64,000 bases of DNA from contig JAQTTU010000009.1 of assembly GCA_028710605.1 (NCBI GenBank), positions 1 through 64,000 of the forward strand. Reading direction: 5' to 3'. The translations under genes were made by a program, and so were the position numbers. The stretch is from Sideroxydans sp. (lineage in GTDB: Bacteria > Pseudomonadota > Gammaproteobacteria > Burkholderiales > Gallionellaceae). The notes beneath the pieces were generated by a model. It ran no database searches and was not told where the DNA came from. It saw only the letters and a list, made by a program, of their open reading frames with translations. Below are positions 44,335 to 52,816 of the stretch, piece after piece. Within the stretch, counting starts at the first letter, position 1, and each line of letters begins with the position of its first letter.

Positions 44335-45200
44335 TTATGTTTTCAAACCCGCGTTGCGTTGCTCGACAAACAAACTGTTCCCCGAAATTTTCTTCGCCAT
44401 CTTTTTGGCATCGGTCATCGTGCCGTCGCGGCCTTCGCTGATATAGCCGCCCGCTTGCAAATGCGCATCCTCGAACATCAATCCGGCGGCTTGCCCGAAC
44501 TGGCGTAGCGCGCGGCTTGCAGTTGCATCTGCGTCAGCTCGCGCAGCAGGTCTTGCCCGGAAGCCACGCCGATGTAGCGCCCGTTTTCGGAGATGATGAA
44601 GCCGTCGGCGAAATGGCGGCTGTCGGCCTCGGACAGAAAGTGGCTGAACTCTTCGATGGGCATGTTCTTTTCCACCAGCAGCAGCGCGCCGCGCATCGCC
44701 TCGAAATCGAACGTGGCCTGGTTCTCGGTGATCTCGATGATGACGCGCTGCGGGTCTATGCCCAGTTTGTTCAGGAACGCCAGCGTCTGGCCGTTTTTGA
44801 AACTGGGATGGGTGAGCGTTTCGGGGCTGACGTTGAGGAATAGTTTGCCGGGCAGCTTTTGTTTGGCAAACGCTTCCAGCACAATTTGCCGCGACAGCAT
44901 TTCCACTTCCAGCGACAAATCTTCCTGCTCGGCAGCGCCGAACAGGTGGGCGGGCAAATGCAACGTGCTGTCTGCCGGGCCGCGTATCAATCCCTCGCAA
45001 CCGAGGAACTCGCCGCTGTTCAAGTCGATGATGGGCTGGAACAGCGCGCTCAGCTTGCGTCTGGCGATAATGTGTTCGAGCGCGGTCATGGCATCTCCTT
45101 TTTCTTGCGCCAGCACAATGTTGGCCAGAAGTTGCGCGCGCGGAGCGCGGGGAAACGAACGGTAGTGTTCAGCAGGTAGAATGGAGGGCATAGCGCTCAC
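44335..45200 (-). pseudogene. Degenerate EAL-CBS-GGDEF signalling gene
   Basis: The first frame (45200 to 44478) encodes the first half of an EAL domain: LSALFQPIIDLNSGEFLGCEGLIRG, LFLNVSPETLTHPSF and VIIEITENQATFDF. It then jumps to PIEEFSHFLSEADSRHFADGF and GRYIGVASGQDLLRELTQMQ, which belongs to the CBS region of this family, and stops. A second frame near 44335-44490 encodes LMFEDAHLQAGGYISEGRDG and AKKISGNSLFVEQR, like fragments of the C-terminal GGDEF part. Large internal deletions plus a frameshift leave no complete catalytic domain, so cyclic-di-GMP hydrolysis or synthesis is unlikely. A truncated product of 240 residues could still be made. Confidence 0.65.
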
Positions 45201-45266
45201 CTCGGATGGGTATTGAGGACAAAACAGTAGCGCGGAGTTGTTACGGGGTTATGACGGGAGAAAGCA

Positions 45267-46406
45267 ATGGATATATTGGGGTTGCGGCATAAATCGTCCG
45301 GCACGAACACGCATTTTGCCGGGGCAGGTTTGCCGTTCGCGGAATACGTGCAGCGCACGCAGGCGATGCTGATGCAGTTTCACGATGGAAAAAACGAGCA
45401 GGAACAAATTGTGGCGGGCAACGCGCCGTTCGAATTGTTGCCGGGCGGCGATTATGAAAAAGGGCGCGACAAACCCTATCGGCGCGGCATTCTGCTGGTG
45501 CACGGTTTGAGCGATTCGCCCTACCATATCCGCCACTTGGCCGCGTTTTTTCAGCGCAACGGTTTTCGCGTGATGGCCGTGCTGCTGCCGGGACACGGCA
45601 CGCGCCCCGGCGATCTGCTGGATATTCATTGGCGGGAGTGGGCGAAGGCGGTGCAATACGGCGCAGACTGTCTGGCCGCCGAAGTTGATGAGTTATATCT
45701 GGGCGGCTTTTCGGCGGGCGCGGCGTTGAGCGTGCTGCAAGCGCAGCACGACGCGCGGGTGCGCGGCCTGTTCCTGTTCTCGCCCGCGTTCCAAATCGAC
45801 CCGCGCGCCAAGTGGGCGAACCTGCACAAACTCTACAGCGGGCTGCTGCCGAAAGAAGCGTGGCTGGAAGTGCGGCAGGATAGAGATTGGTACAAATACG
45901 AATCGTTCTGCAAAAACGCGGCGGCGCAAATGTACGCGCTGACCAAAGCCTTGCCGCAAGGCGAAATCAATATCCCGGTGTTCGCCGCAGCCAGCGCCGA
46001 CGATGCCACGGTGAATTCCGGCGCGACTTTGCGCTTCATGCAACGCGCGAAGCACGCGGCCAGCAAACTGGTGTGGTATGCCACGGAAAAAACCGGGCAG
46101 CCGAACGTCGAATGGGTCAATAGCGCCCTGCCCGAGAAGCGCATCCTGAGCAGCGCGCACACCGCCATCGTTATGCCGCCGGAAGACCCGCATTACGGCG
46201 CGGGCGGCGACTACACCAATTGCCTGCACTACTACGACAGCGACAGCGCGCAATACAAAGCCTGCATGGCGCAACCGCAAACCGCGTGGCTGGGCGAAAT
46301 CACCGCGCAGAATCTCAAGCAAGGCATGCTGCGACGGTTGATGTACAACCCGCATTGGGCAGCGTTGGAAATTTCGATGGGGGAATTTATTGCGGGGTTG
46401 GGGTGA
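45267..46406 (+). CDS. Alpha/beta hydrolase, lipase/esterase-like
   Basis: A 379-residue hydrolase. Oxyanion-region LLVHGLSDSPYHIRHLA at about residues 76-92; nucleophile Ser in GGFSAGAAL at about 152-160; acid in AAASADDATVN; candidate His in SSAHTAIVMPP. No signal peptide is visible. Similar to monoglyceride lipase or carboxylesterase subfamilies; substrate unknown. Its setting among lipid genes favours a lipid or acylglycerol substrate. Confidence 0.85.
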   Translation: MDILGLRHKSSGTNTHFAGAGLPFAEYVQRTQAMLMQFHDGKNEQEQIVAGNAPFELLPGGDYEKGRDKPYRRGILLVHGLSDSPYHIRHLAAFFQRNGFRVMAVLLPGHGTRPGDLLDIHWREWAKAVQYGADCLAAEVDELYLGGFSAGAALSVLQAQHDARVRGLFLFSPAFQIDPRAKWANLHKLYSGLLPKEAWLEVRQDRDWYKYESFCKNAAAQMYALTKALPQGEINIPVFAAASADDATVNSGATLRFMQRAKHAASKLVWYATEKTGQPNVEWVNSALPEKRILSSAHTAIVMPPEDPHYGAGGDYTNCLHYYDSDSAQYKACMAQPQTAWLGEITAQNLKQGMLRRLMYNPHWAALEISMGEFIAGLG

Positions 46407-46418
46407 ATTCAAGTAGCC

Positions 46419-46443
46419 GTCATTCCGGCCTGCGCAGGAATGA
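46419..46443. repeat. ATTCC-type short inverted repeat
   Basis: GTCATTCCGGCCTGCGCAGG then AATGAC. Same type as the arms at 4381 and 4479. It lies just after the hydrolase stop. Confidence 0.8.
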
Positions 46444-46451
46444 CGAGGCAC

Positions 46452-46530
46452 GTAGGATGGGTGGAGCGCAGCGATACCCATCAATCATTTTAAATTTGCG
46501 ATGGGTATCGCTGCGCTCCACCCATCCTAC
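46452..46530. repeat. Perfect 31-base inverted repeat between hydrolase and ugpQ-like gene
   Basis: Left arm GTAGGATGGGTGGAGCGCAG... (46452-46482) and right arm ...CTGCGCTCCACCCATCCTAC (46500-46530) are exact inverted copies with a 17-base AT-rich loop. It would form a strong hairpin in either direction. Confidence 0.92.
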
Positions 46531-46562
46531 CCAGGGCAGCAACAATTCATTAAGAGATTGCC

Positions 46563-47309
46563 ATGAACAAAACCCAAATCTTCGCCCATCGCGGCGCAAA
46601 CCGGGAAGCGCCGGAGAACACGCGCAGCGCATTCGACAAGGCGCTGACCTATCCGATTGACGGCATCGAAACCGACGTGCAACTGAGCCGCGACGAAGTG
46701 GCCGTGCTGTGGCACGACCGCGACTTGAAGAAGTTGCATCTGCCCGGCCAGCACATCGACGACTACGATCACGCGCAATTGCAGGCGATGAATTTCGCCG
46801 CACATTTTTCATCTTCGGTCACGCCTGAAGGCGTGATGAGCTTGCAGCAATTTCTCGCCGCCTACCGCACACGCTGTCGTCTGCTGCTGGAGATCAAACT
46901 GCGCGACTGGGAAGACAACGCGCGGCGCGAACTCAAAGTGCGGCAGACGTTGGCGCTGGCAGGCGACGTGAGCGACGGGCGCGTCATGGCTTCGTCGTTC
47001 AATCTGGACGGCCTGATCTACGCCCATTCCATCGCGCCGGAATTCCCACTGGTGTACAACCTCGAACCCGAACACCAAGCCGACTTCGCCCTGCGCGCCT
47101 TGCTTGAAAATCCCTTTCTGCATGGCGTGTGCGTGCATATAGCCACGCTGGACGAGGGTATGATGGGCGCGGTGCGCGGTTGCTGCAAATTCATCGCCGT
47201 CTATACCTGCAACAGCGATGAAGAGATCAGCCGCGCGCTGACGCTGGGCGTGGATGTGCTGATTAGCGATGTGCCGGAGAAGGCGTTGGGGATGCGGGGT
47301 AAGCTGTAG
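46563..47309 (+). CDS. ugpQ: Glycerophosphodiester phosphodiesterase
   Basis: A 248-residue TIM-barrel phosphodiesterase. Catalytic AHRGANREAPENTRSAF at residues 8-24 (HR...E-N-T) and DGIETDVQLSRD at about 35-46 with the metal-binding E and D; LLLEIKL in the middle is also conserved. No signal peptide, so probably cytoplasmic like UgpQ. It would release sn-glycerol 3-phosphate from deacylated phospholipids, feeding GlpD encoded 1.3 kb downstream. Confidence 0.93.
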   Translation: MNKTQIFAHRGANREAPENTRSAFDKALTYPIDGIETDVQLSRDEVAVLWHDRDLKKLHLPGQHIDDYDHAQLQAMNFAAHFSSSVTPEGVMSLQQFLAAYRTRCRLLLEIKLRDWEDNARRELKVRQTLALAGDVSDGRVMASSFNLDGLIYAHSIAPEFPLVYNLEPEHQADFALRALLENPFLHGVCVHIATLDEGMMGAVRGCCKFIAVYTCNSDEEISRALTLGVDVLISDVPEKALGMRGKL

Positions 47310-47324
47310 AGACTATATTTGGTT

Positions 47325-47348
47325 CGGGCTTGTTCGGCCCGGTTTTTT
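47325..47348 (+). terminator. Likely terminator after ugpQ-like gene
   Basis: Short stem CGGGC / GCCCG with a 7-base loop followed by GTTTTTT. Modest stem strength; the next gene starts 23 bases later. Confidence 0.6.
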
Positions 47349-47370
47349 CACACGTTACTTGGGGGATGAA

Positions 47371-48504
47371 ATGACGGTTCGTTCGGCAATATTCAAAGTG
47401 TGCGAAGCGGGATGGGCGTTGGCGATGATTGCTTTGCTGGGGCTGGCGGCCTGCGGTGGCGGAGGGGCGGGAGGTAGTTCCGGCAATAATGCGAGCAACA
47501 ATCCAAGCGGGTTGATAGGCGGCAATTTGCTGGGTACATCGTTGAGTCTGTCCGGGGTGGTCAGCACGTTTGCGGGTTCATCGCTGAATCCGGGCATTCT
47601 TGATGCGAGCGGAGTATCGGCACAATTCTATTCCCCCGAAGGCGTGACAACGGACGGCACGAATCTTTTCGTGGCCGACAGCTTCAACAATTCCATCCGC
47701 CAAATTACGATTGCCTCCGGGGTGGTGTCAACGCTGGCGGGTACGGGAGGAGCAACTTCAGGCACCGGCGACGGCACTGGCGGGGTAGCCCAATTCAATT
47801 TACCCATGGGCATCACAACCGATGGCACAAATTTGTACGTTTCCGATACGCAGAACCATACCATCCGCCAGATCGTGATCGCCACCCAAGTTGTTTCGAC
47901 ACTGGCGGGAACGCCCGCCGCATCCGGTGTTGCCGATACGGCAAGCGGGGTGAGCGCTTCGTTCGATTTCCCGCAAGGAATCACCACGGACGGAACCAAT
48001 CTGTACGTGGCCGATAGCGGCAATTGCACCATCCGCAAGATCGTGATTGCCACCAAAGTGGTGTCAACCCTGGCGGGGACGGCAGGGGCTTGTACAAAAG
48101 TCGATGGCACTGGCGCTGCCGCACGGTTCTCTGCGCCATATGGGCTGACGACAGACGGAGTTAATTTGTATGTTGCAGATACAGGCAATCAAGCCATCCG
48201 CAAAATCGTGATCGCGACGGGGGCGGTGAGCACGCTGGCCACTTCCGCGACGTTTGCAGACCCCAAGGGAATTTGTACCGATGGCATCAATTTGTACGTG
48301 ACCCGCAGTTACGACCACACTATTCACAAGATCGTGCTTTCTTCGGGGGCGGAAACGACACTGGCAGGCACGGCGAATGTGAGCGGCAGCACTGATAGCG
48401 GAGTCCAGCCGCCCTTGTTTTATCAGCCGATAGGCATCGCAACCGACGGGACAAGTTTGTACGTGGCCGATTCCGGCAACAACGCCATCCGTAAGATTCA
48501 ATGA
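47371..48504 (+). CDS. NHL-repeat lipoprotein
   Basis: A 377-residue lipoprotein: signal peptide ending LGLAAC, lipidated Cys about 29, then a Gly/Ser/Asn-rich linker. From about residue 60 there are at least six repeats of about 50-55 residues, each with FxxPxGITTDGTNLYVADxxNxxIRKIxIxTxxVSTLAG, the NHL six-blade propeller pattern. Such propellers bind proteins or ligands; no catalytic site is visible. GGGGGATGA upstream supports the start at 47371. Function unknown; surface or periplasmic location is likely. Confidence 0.87.
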   Translation: MTVRSAIFKVCEAGWALAMIALLGLAACGGGGAGGSSGNNASNNPSGLIGGNLLGTSLSLSGVVSTFAGSSLNPGILDASGVSAQFYSPEGVTTDGTNLFVADSFNNSIRQITIASGVVSTLAGTGGATSGTGDGTGGVAQFNLPMGITTDGTNLYVSDTQNHTIRQIVIATQVVSTLAGTPAASGVADTASGVSASFDFPQGITTDGTNLYVADSGNCTIRKIVIATKVVSTLAGTAGACTKVDGTGAAARFSAPYGLTTDGVNLYVADTGNQAIRKIVIATGAVSTLATSATFADPKGICTDGINLYVTRSYDHTIHKIVLSSGAETTLAGTANVSGSTDSGVQPPLFYQPIGIATDGTSLYVADSGNNAIRKIQ

Positions 48505-48577
48505 CCCGGAATGCCGAAGCCGCGCAAAGTGAATTTAACGCCAAGCCAATAAAGACGGCCATCTTCAGGCATCGCAC

Positions 48578-48605
48578 AGCGTAGATCGCCTATTGGCGCG
48601 CCTCG
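48578..48605. repeat. GCGTAGATCGCCTATTGGCG repeat, diverged copy
   Basis: Shares AGCGTAGATCGCCTATTG with 18123-18156 and 41602-41635. It sits in the gap between the NHL lipoprotein gene and glpD, preceded by GACGGCCATCTTCAGGCATC, which echoes the GGGCATCTTC part. Confidence 0.65.
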
Positions 48606-48632
48606 CGGGGCATCGGTCATTTCAGGAGCAAC

Positions 48633-50291
48633 ATGCAACGCAACTTTTCCGCATTACAAAACGAGTTCGACCTGCTGGTCTGCGGCGGGGGGATTTATGG
48701 CGCGTGGACGGCTTATGACGCGGCGTTGCGCGGGTTGCGGGTGGCGCTGGTGGAGCAGGGGGATTGGGCGAGTGGGACTTCGTCGGTGTCGAGCAAGTTG
48801 ATCCACGGCGGGCTGCGCTATCTGGAGACTTACGATTTCAAGCTGGTGCGCAAGGCACTGAAAGAAAGGAAGATGCTGCTGCAAATCGCGCCGCATCGCG
48901 TGTGGCCGCTGCGCTTCGGTGTGCCGGTGTATGCGGACAGCCGCAACGGCACGCTGTTGCTGGAGGCGGGGCTGACGTTGTATGACGCGATGGCGGGTTT
49001 TCCCGGCGAGACTATGCGCCATCATCATCACGGGCAGCAGGAATTTTCCGCGCACTTTCCATTTCTGGCGGGAACCGCGTCGAATCGGGATGAGCGCACG
49101 GATGTAGGAGCGAGCTTGCTCGCGAAGGTTTGGAAAGCATTCGCGAGCAAGCTCGCTCCTACATCTGATGAGTCGCCAAGATTGAAAGGCGGTTTCACCT
49201 ACGGCGATGCGCAGACCGACGATGCGCGGCTGGTGTTGGAGTTGGTGGCGGGCGCGCTGGCGCGGGGTGCGGTGTGCGTGAATTACGCGCGGCTGGTGGC
49301 GTGGAACGAAGAGGGCGGCAAGGTGGGCGGCGCGACGGTGCAGGATGTGTCTGGCGGCGAGACGCTGGCGGTGCGCGCCAAGCAATGCGTGAACACCGTT
49401 GGCCAATGGACGACGGCGACCGCGCAAGGCCGCGCGTGGTGTCGCTTGAGCAAAGGCATCCATCTGGTGCTGCCCGCGCTGCCGACTAGCGAGGCGATTT
49501 TGCTCACGGCGAAGCGGGACGGGCGCGTGTTCTTCATCATCCCGTGGTACGGGCGCACGTTGCTGGGCACGACGGATACCGATTATCGCGGCGACATCGA
49601 TCGCGTGGTGGTTGAGGATGATGATGTGGATTACTTGCTGGCCGCCGCCAATCGTTTCCTGAAGACGGCATGGACGAAAGCCGATGTGATCGGCAGTTAT
49701 GCCGGTGTGCGCGCGATGAAGCAGAGCGACGCGGCGCATCCGTCCAAAGCCAGCCGCGATTGGGAATTGAAGACGGACGGCAGCGGCCTGCACCACGCCA
49801 TCGGCGGCAAGCTCACCTCGGCGCGCGAGGATGCTGCGGTGATTGTGGATGCGGTGTGCGCGCGGCTGGGCGTGGATGTTGGGTGCGCAACGAAAGACAC
49901 AAATTTTCCGTGGAAGCCTACGCAGGATTTTGCCGTGTGGTCGGATGAAGTCGTTTTGCGTGCGCAACGTCTTGGCGTTGATGGCGAGAGTGCGCAGTGG
50001 CTGTTGCGCCGTCACGGCTCGCGTGTCGAAAAAGTTTTTGAAATCGTCGAAGGATCGCCACAACTGGCCGCGCGCATCGTGGCGGAGTTGCCGTTCATTT
50101 ATGCAGATATGGTGCTGTGTGCGCAGGACGAGATGGTGCTGCATCTGCCCGACCTGTTGCGCCGCCGTATGCCGTTGCTGATCTTGGCGAAGCTGAACGC
50201 GGCGGAGATTCGCCAGCTCGCCGAATTGGTTGCGCCCGCGTTGGGTTGGGATGCAGAGAGGATTGCGCAAGAGGCGGAAGCCTCTTTATGA
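48633..50291 (+). CDS. glpD: Glycerol-3-phosphate dehydrogenase, aerobic type
   Basis: A 552-residue FAD enzyme that oxidises sn-glycerol 3-phosphate and reduces quinone. FAD-binding LLVCGGGIYGAWTAYDAALRG at about 13-33; SSKLIHGGLRYLE at about 53-65; VRAMKQSD and GGKLTSAREDA further on. Residues about 157-180 (DVGASLLAKVW, AFASKLAPTSD) are encoded by a REP-like palindrome at 49101-49165 in a loop before GGFTYGDAQTDDARLV; relatives lack this segment. Upstream AGGAGC at 48624 is a good ribosome site. Followed by an FGGY kinase. Confidence 0.94.
   Translation: MQRNFSALQNEFDLLVCGGGIYGAWTAYDAALRGLRVALVEQGDWASGTSSVSSKLIHGGLRYLETYDFKLVRKALKERKMLLQIAPHRVWPLRFGVPVYADSRNGTLLLEAGLTLYDAMAGFPGETMRHHHHGQQEFSAHFPFLAGTASNRDERTDVGASLLAKVWKAFASKLAPTSDESPRLKGGFTYGDAQTDDARLVLELVAGALARGAVCVNYARLVAWNEEGGKVGGATVQDVSGGETLAVRAKQCVNTVGQWTTATAQGRAWCRLSKGIHLVLPALPTSEAILLTAKRDGRVFFIIPWYGRTLLGTTDTDYRGDIDRVVVEDDDVDYLLAAANRFLKTAWTKADVIGSYAGVRAMKQSDAAHPSKASRDWELKTDGSGLHHAIGGKLTSAREDAAVIVDAVCARLGVDVGCATKDTNFPWKPTQDFAVWSDEVVLRAQRLGVDGESAQWLLRRHGSRVEKVFEIVEGSPQLAARIVAELPFIYADMVLCAQDEMVLHLPDLLRRRMPLLILAKLNAAEIRQLAELVAPALGWDAERIAQEAEASL
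49101..49165. repeat. REP-like palindrome inserted in frame in glpD
   Basis: Arms GATGTAGGAGCGAGCTTGCT...(49101-49126) and its exact inverse (49140-49165), with a 13-base centre. This TGTAGGAGCGAGCTTGCTCG type is a widespread intergenic repeat in Pseudomonas and other bacteria; here it is within coding sequence and keeps the frame. Confidence 0.93.
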
Positions 50292-50296
50292 CTACC

Positions 50297-50360
50297 TTTG
50301 TAGGTGCGAATTCATTCGCACGAATTTCGTTTGATGTGCGAATGAATTCGCACCTACAAA
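50297..50360. repeat. Paired short palindromic repeats between glpD and the FGGY kinase
   Basis: TTTGTAGGTGCGAATTCATT and, inverted, GTGCGAATGAATTCGCAC with CTACAAA, about 14 bases apart. Two facing copies of the unit at 9-33 and 18084-18108. Confidence 0.87.
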
Positions 50361-50379
50361 CCCTTCCGGGATTTGAGAC

Positions 50380-51795
50380 ATGATCGTCGCCATCGCACTC
50401 GATCTGGGCACGACGGGTATCAAGGCCGGGCTGTTGTCGCAAGATGGCACGCTGCACGGCATCGTGTCGCAACATGCGCCGCAGATTGTGGCGGAGGGTG
50501 GGTGCTATGAAAGCGATGCGCTTGCTTATGCCGAAGTGGCAGATGCGGTGTTGGCGGGCTGTCTGGCGCAGACCGATGCGCGCCCGCCTTTGGGTCTGTG
50601 CAGCCAGCGTTCTTCTTTCCTGATCTGGGAGCGCGCCAGCGGTCAGCCAATCACGCCCCTGATTTCCTGGCAGGACGATAGAGGTGCTGCAAGCTGCGCG
50701 GCATTGCGCGCTCAAGAAATTACCATCCGCGAACTCACCGGACTGCCGCTCACGCCTTATTACTTTGCTCCCAAGTTGCGTGTGTTGCTACGCGAACATC
50801 CCACTTGGCGCGAACGGTTGATCGGCGGCGAATGGCTGCTGGGCACGCTGGATACTTTTCTCATCTGGCGCTGGACTGGCGGGGCGCAGCATGTCACCGA
50901 TGCCTCGATGGCGGCGCGCACGTTGTTGATGGATATTCACACGGGACAGTGGTCACCTGTGTTGTGCGATCTGTTCGACATTCCGCTGCAAGTGTTGCCG
51001 CAGATCAAACCATCTGCCGGATTGAATCTGCCATTGCAAAACGGCCTGTCCCTGCAAGCCAGCATGGGCGACCAATCGGCGGCGCTGGTTGCCAGCATCG
51101 ATAGCGATCAACCGGAAGCATTGGTCAATCTGGGTACGGGCGGTTTCGTAGTCTGTTATTTGCCGGAAGGGCGGAGTGCGCCGGAGGGCTATTTGCAAAC
51201 GCTGGTGTGGCAGGGTGAAAACGGGCGGGGATATATTGCCAGCGAAGGTACGCTCAATTCCATCGCCGCCGCGTTGGCGGGGTATCCGGTACAGGATTGT
51301 CGTGCAGAGGAATTGGCAGGCGACGATATTTTTTGTCTGGCGGAGCCGAGCGGGTTGGGCGCGCCGTACTTTCGCAGCGACCTAGGGCTGACGTTCTCCG
51401 ATCCGGTGGAGCATCTCCCGCCGCAACGCATCGCGGTGCTGTTGCAAGAAGGCATCATTTTTCGCGTGGCGCGCATTCTGGAGGATTTTCAGCGCGAGTT
51501 CGGTATCACGCGCGTCTATCTTTCCGGCGGACGATCCAACTTGCCCTGTTTGCAGCAAGGCATCGCCCAGTGCGTCCAGATACCCACCTACCGTTTGCCG
51601 CAGGCCGATGCCGGTCTGGTCGGCGCGGCGCGGTTGGCTGCCGGGTTATCCTTGACTGCCAACGGGCATGCCGAAAAAATCGAAGTGGCTCAGTCTGTTA
51701 AGGACCTGCCGGAAAAATATGAACGTTGGAAGGTGTGGTTGGATATGATGCTGCATCCTCGGCCTGCCGGACATGATTTACAGACTCTTCGATAA
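50380..51795 (+). CDS. FGGY-family carbohydrate kinase, glycerol kinase-like
   Basis: A 471-residue sugar/polyol kinase. Phosphate 1 motif LDLGTTGIKAGLL at about 7-19; LISWQDDRG at about 92-100; MGDQSAALV at about 231-239; the adenosine-side VNLGTGGFVV at about 253-262; LSGGRSNLP near 385. Its place after glpD suggests glycerol kinase, although GlpK hallmarks such as the WQDRR segment are altered to WQDDR, so another polyol is possible. Confidence 0.85.
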   Translation: MIVAIALDLGTTGIKAGLLSQDGTLHGIVSQHAPQIVAEGGCYESDALAYAEVADAVLAGCLAQTDARPPLGLCSQRSSFLIWERASGQPITPLISWQDDRGAASCAALRAQEITIRELTGLPLTPYYFAPKLRVLLREHPTWRERLIGGEWLLGTLDTFLIWRWTGGAQHVTDASMAARTLLMDIHTGQWSPVLCDLFDIPLQVLPQIKPSAGLNLPLQNGLSLQASMGDQSAALVASIDSDQPEALVNLGTGGFVVCYLPEGRSAPEGYLQTLVWQGENGRGYIASEGTLNSIAAALAGYPVQDCRAEELAGDDIFCLAEPSGLGAPYFRSDLGLTFSDPVEHLPPQRIAVLLQEGIIFRVARILEDFQREFGITRVYLSGGRSNLPCLQQGIAQCVQIPTYRLPQADAGLVGAARLAAGLSLTANGHAEKIEVAQSVKDLPEKYERWKVWLDMMLHPRPAGHDLQTLR

Positions 51796-51799
51796 GCGT

Positions 51800-51828
51800 T
51801 TGACAGGTGGGGAGGTCTCACATAGAAT
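51800..51828 (+). promoter_or_regulatory. Sigma-70 promoter for rplM-rpsI
   Basis: A perfect -35 box TTGACA at 51800-51805 and a -10 box TAGAAT at 51823-51828, 17 bases apart. It lies about 50 bases before rplM and, with its first bases, just past the end of the FGGY kinase gene. Confidence 0.88.
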
Positions 51829-51876
51829 GCGCGCCCTTCGCAGTCCGTTATCCATTTTAAAGATTTAGGAAATGCC

Positions 51877-52314
51877 ATGAAAACATTTTCCGCTAAGCCG
51901 CACGAAGTCCAGCACGACTGGTTGCTGGTTGATGCCGCCGACAAGATTCTGGGCCGTTTGGCCAGCCAGATCGCTATCCGCTTGCGCGGCAAGCATAAGG
52001 CCATCTACACACCGCACGTCGATACCGGCGATTTCGTGGTGGTGGTCAATGCCGACAAGTTGCGCGTGACCGGCAACAAGGCTCAAGACAAGATGTACTA
52101 CCGCCACACCGGTTATCCCGGCGGTATCTACGAAACCAATTTCCTCAAGCTGCAACAGCGCCATCCGCAGCGCGTGCTGCAAAAGGCCGTGCGCGGCATG
52201 TTGCCGAAAGGACCGCTGGGCTATGCGATGTTGAGCAAGCTCAAGGTTTACGGCGGTGCGACTCATCCGCACAGCGCGCAGCAACCGAAACCCATTGATC
52301 TGTTAAAGGCTTAA
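51877..52314 (+). CDS. rplM: 50S ribosomal protein L13
   Basis: A 145-residue protein of normal L13 size: [38 protein letters not shown] and the conserved [12 protein letters not shown] and [12 protein letters not shown]. Ribosome site TTAGGA at 51866-51871. rpsI follows after 2 bases, the standard pair. Confidence 0.99.
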   Translation: MKTFSAKPHEVQHDWLLVDAADKILGRLASQIAIRLRGKHKAIYTPHVDTGDFVVVVNADKLRVTGNKAQDKMYYRHTGYPGGIYETNFLKLQQRHPQRVLQKAVRGMLPKGPLGYAMLSKLKVYGGATHPHSAQQPKPIDLLKA

Positions 52315-52316
52315 TT

Positions 52317-52709
52317 ATGAGCGCAACTTATAACTACGGAACGGGTCGTCGCAAGAGCGCGGTGGCACGTGTGTTCATCAAGCCCGGCAAGGGCGACATC
52401 GTTGTCAACGACAAACCTATCGATGTGTTCTTCTCGCGCGAGACAGGCCGCATGGTCGTGCGTCAGCCGCTGGAACTGACGGAAATGACCGGCAAGTTTG
52501 ACATCATGGTGAACGTTTCCGGTGGCGGCGAAAATGGTCAGGCTGGTGCTGTGCGCCACGGTATTACCCGCGCGCTGATCGACTACGATGCAAACCTGAA
52601 GCCGGTTCTGAGCAAAGCGGGTCTGGTTACTCGCGATGCGCGTGAAGTCGAGCGTAAGAAGGTCGGTCTGCGTAAAGCGCGTCGCAGGAAACAATTCTCC
52701 AAGCGTTAA
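52317..52709 (+). CDS. rpsI: 30S ribosomal protein S9
   Basis: A 130-residue protein: [18 protein letters not shown] at the N-terminus and the basic C-terminal tail [14 protein letters not shown], whose last Arg contacts the P-site tRNA. Co-transcribed with rplM and ended by a strong terminator. Confidence 0.99.
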   Translation: MSATYNYGTGRRKSAVARVFIKPGKGDIVVNDKPIDVFFSRETGRMVVRQPLELTEMTGKFDIMVNVSGGGENGQAGAVRHGITRALIDYDANLKPVLSKAGLVTRDAREVERKKVGLRKARRRKQFSKR

Positions 52710-52754
52710 TCCTCAGGGATTACCGTTGGTCCCCTCGGGATCAACCGCTGGACG

Positions 52755-52780
52755 AAAAAGCCGCCTTCGGGCGGCTTTTT
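52755..52780 (+). terminator. Rho-independent terminator after rpsI
   Basis: Stem AAAAAGCCGCC / GGCGGCTTTTT with a TTC loop region and T run, 45 bases after the rpsI stop. Confidence 0.95.
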
Positions 52781-52816
52781 CATTTATCATTCGCAGCCAC
52801 TTTTGAGGTGTGAACA

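Noticed and set aside
48654-50270. A 538-codon minus-strand open frame opposite glpD
   Set aside because: It is a codon-bias shadow; glpD has intact FAD and substrate motifs on the plus strand.
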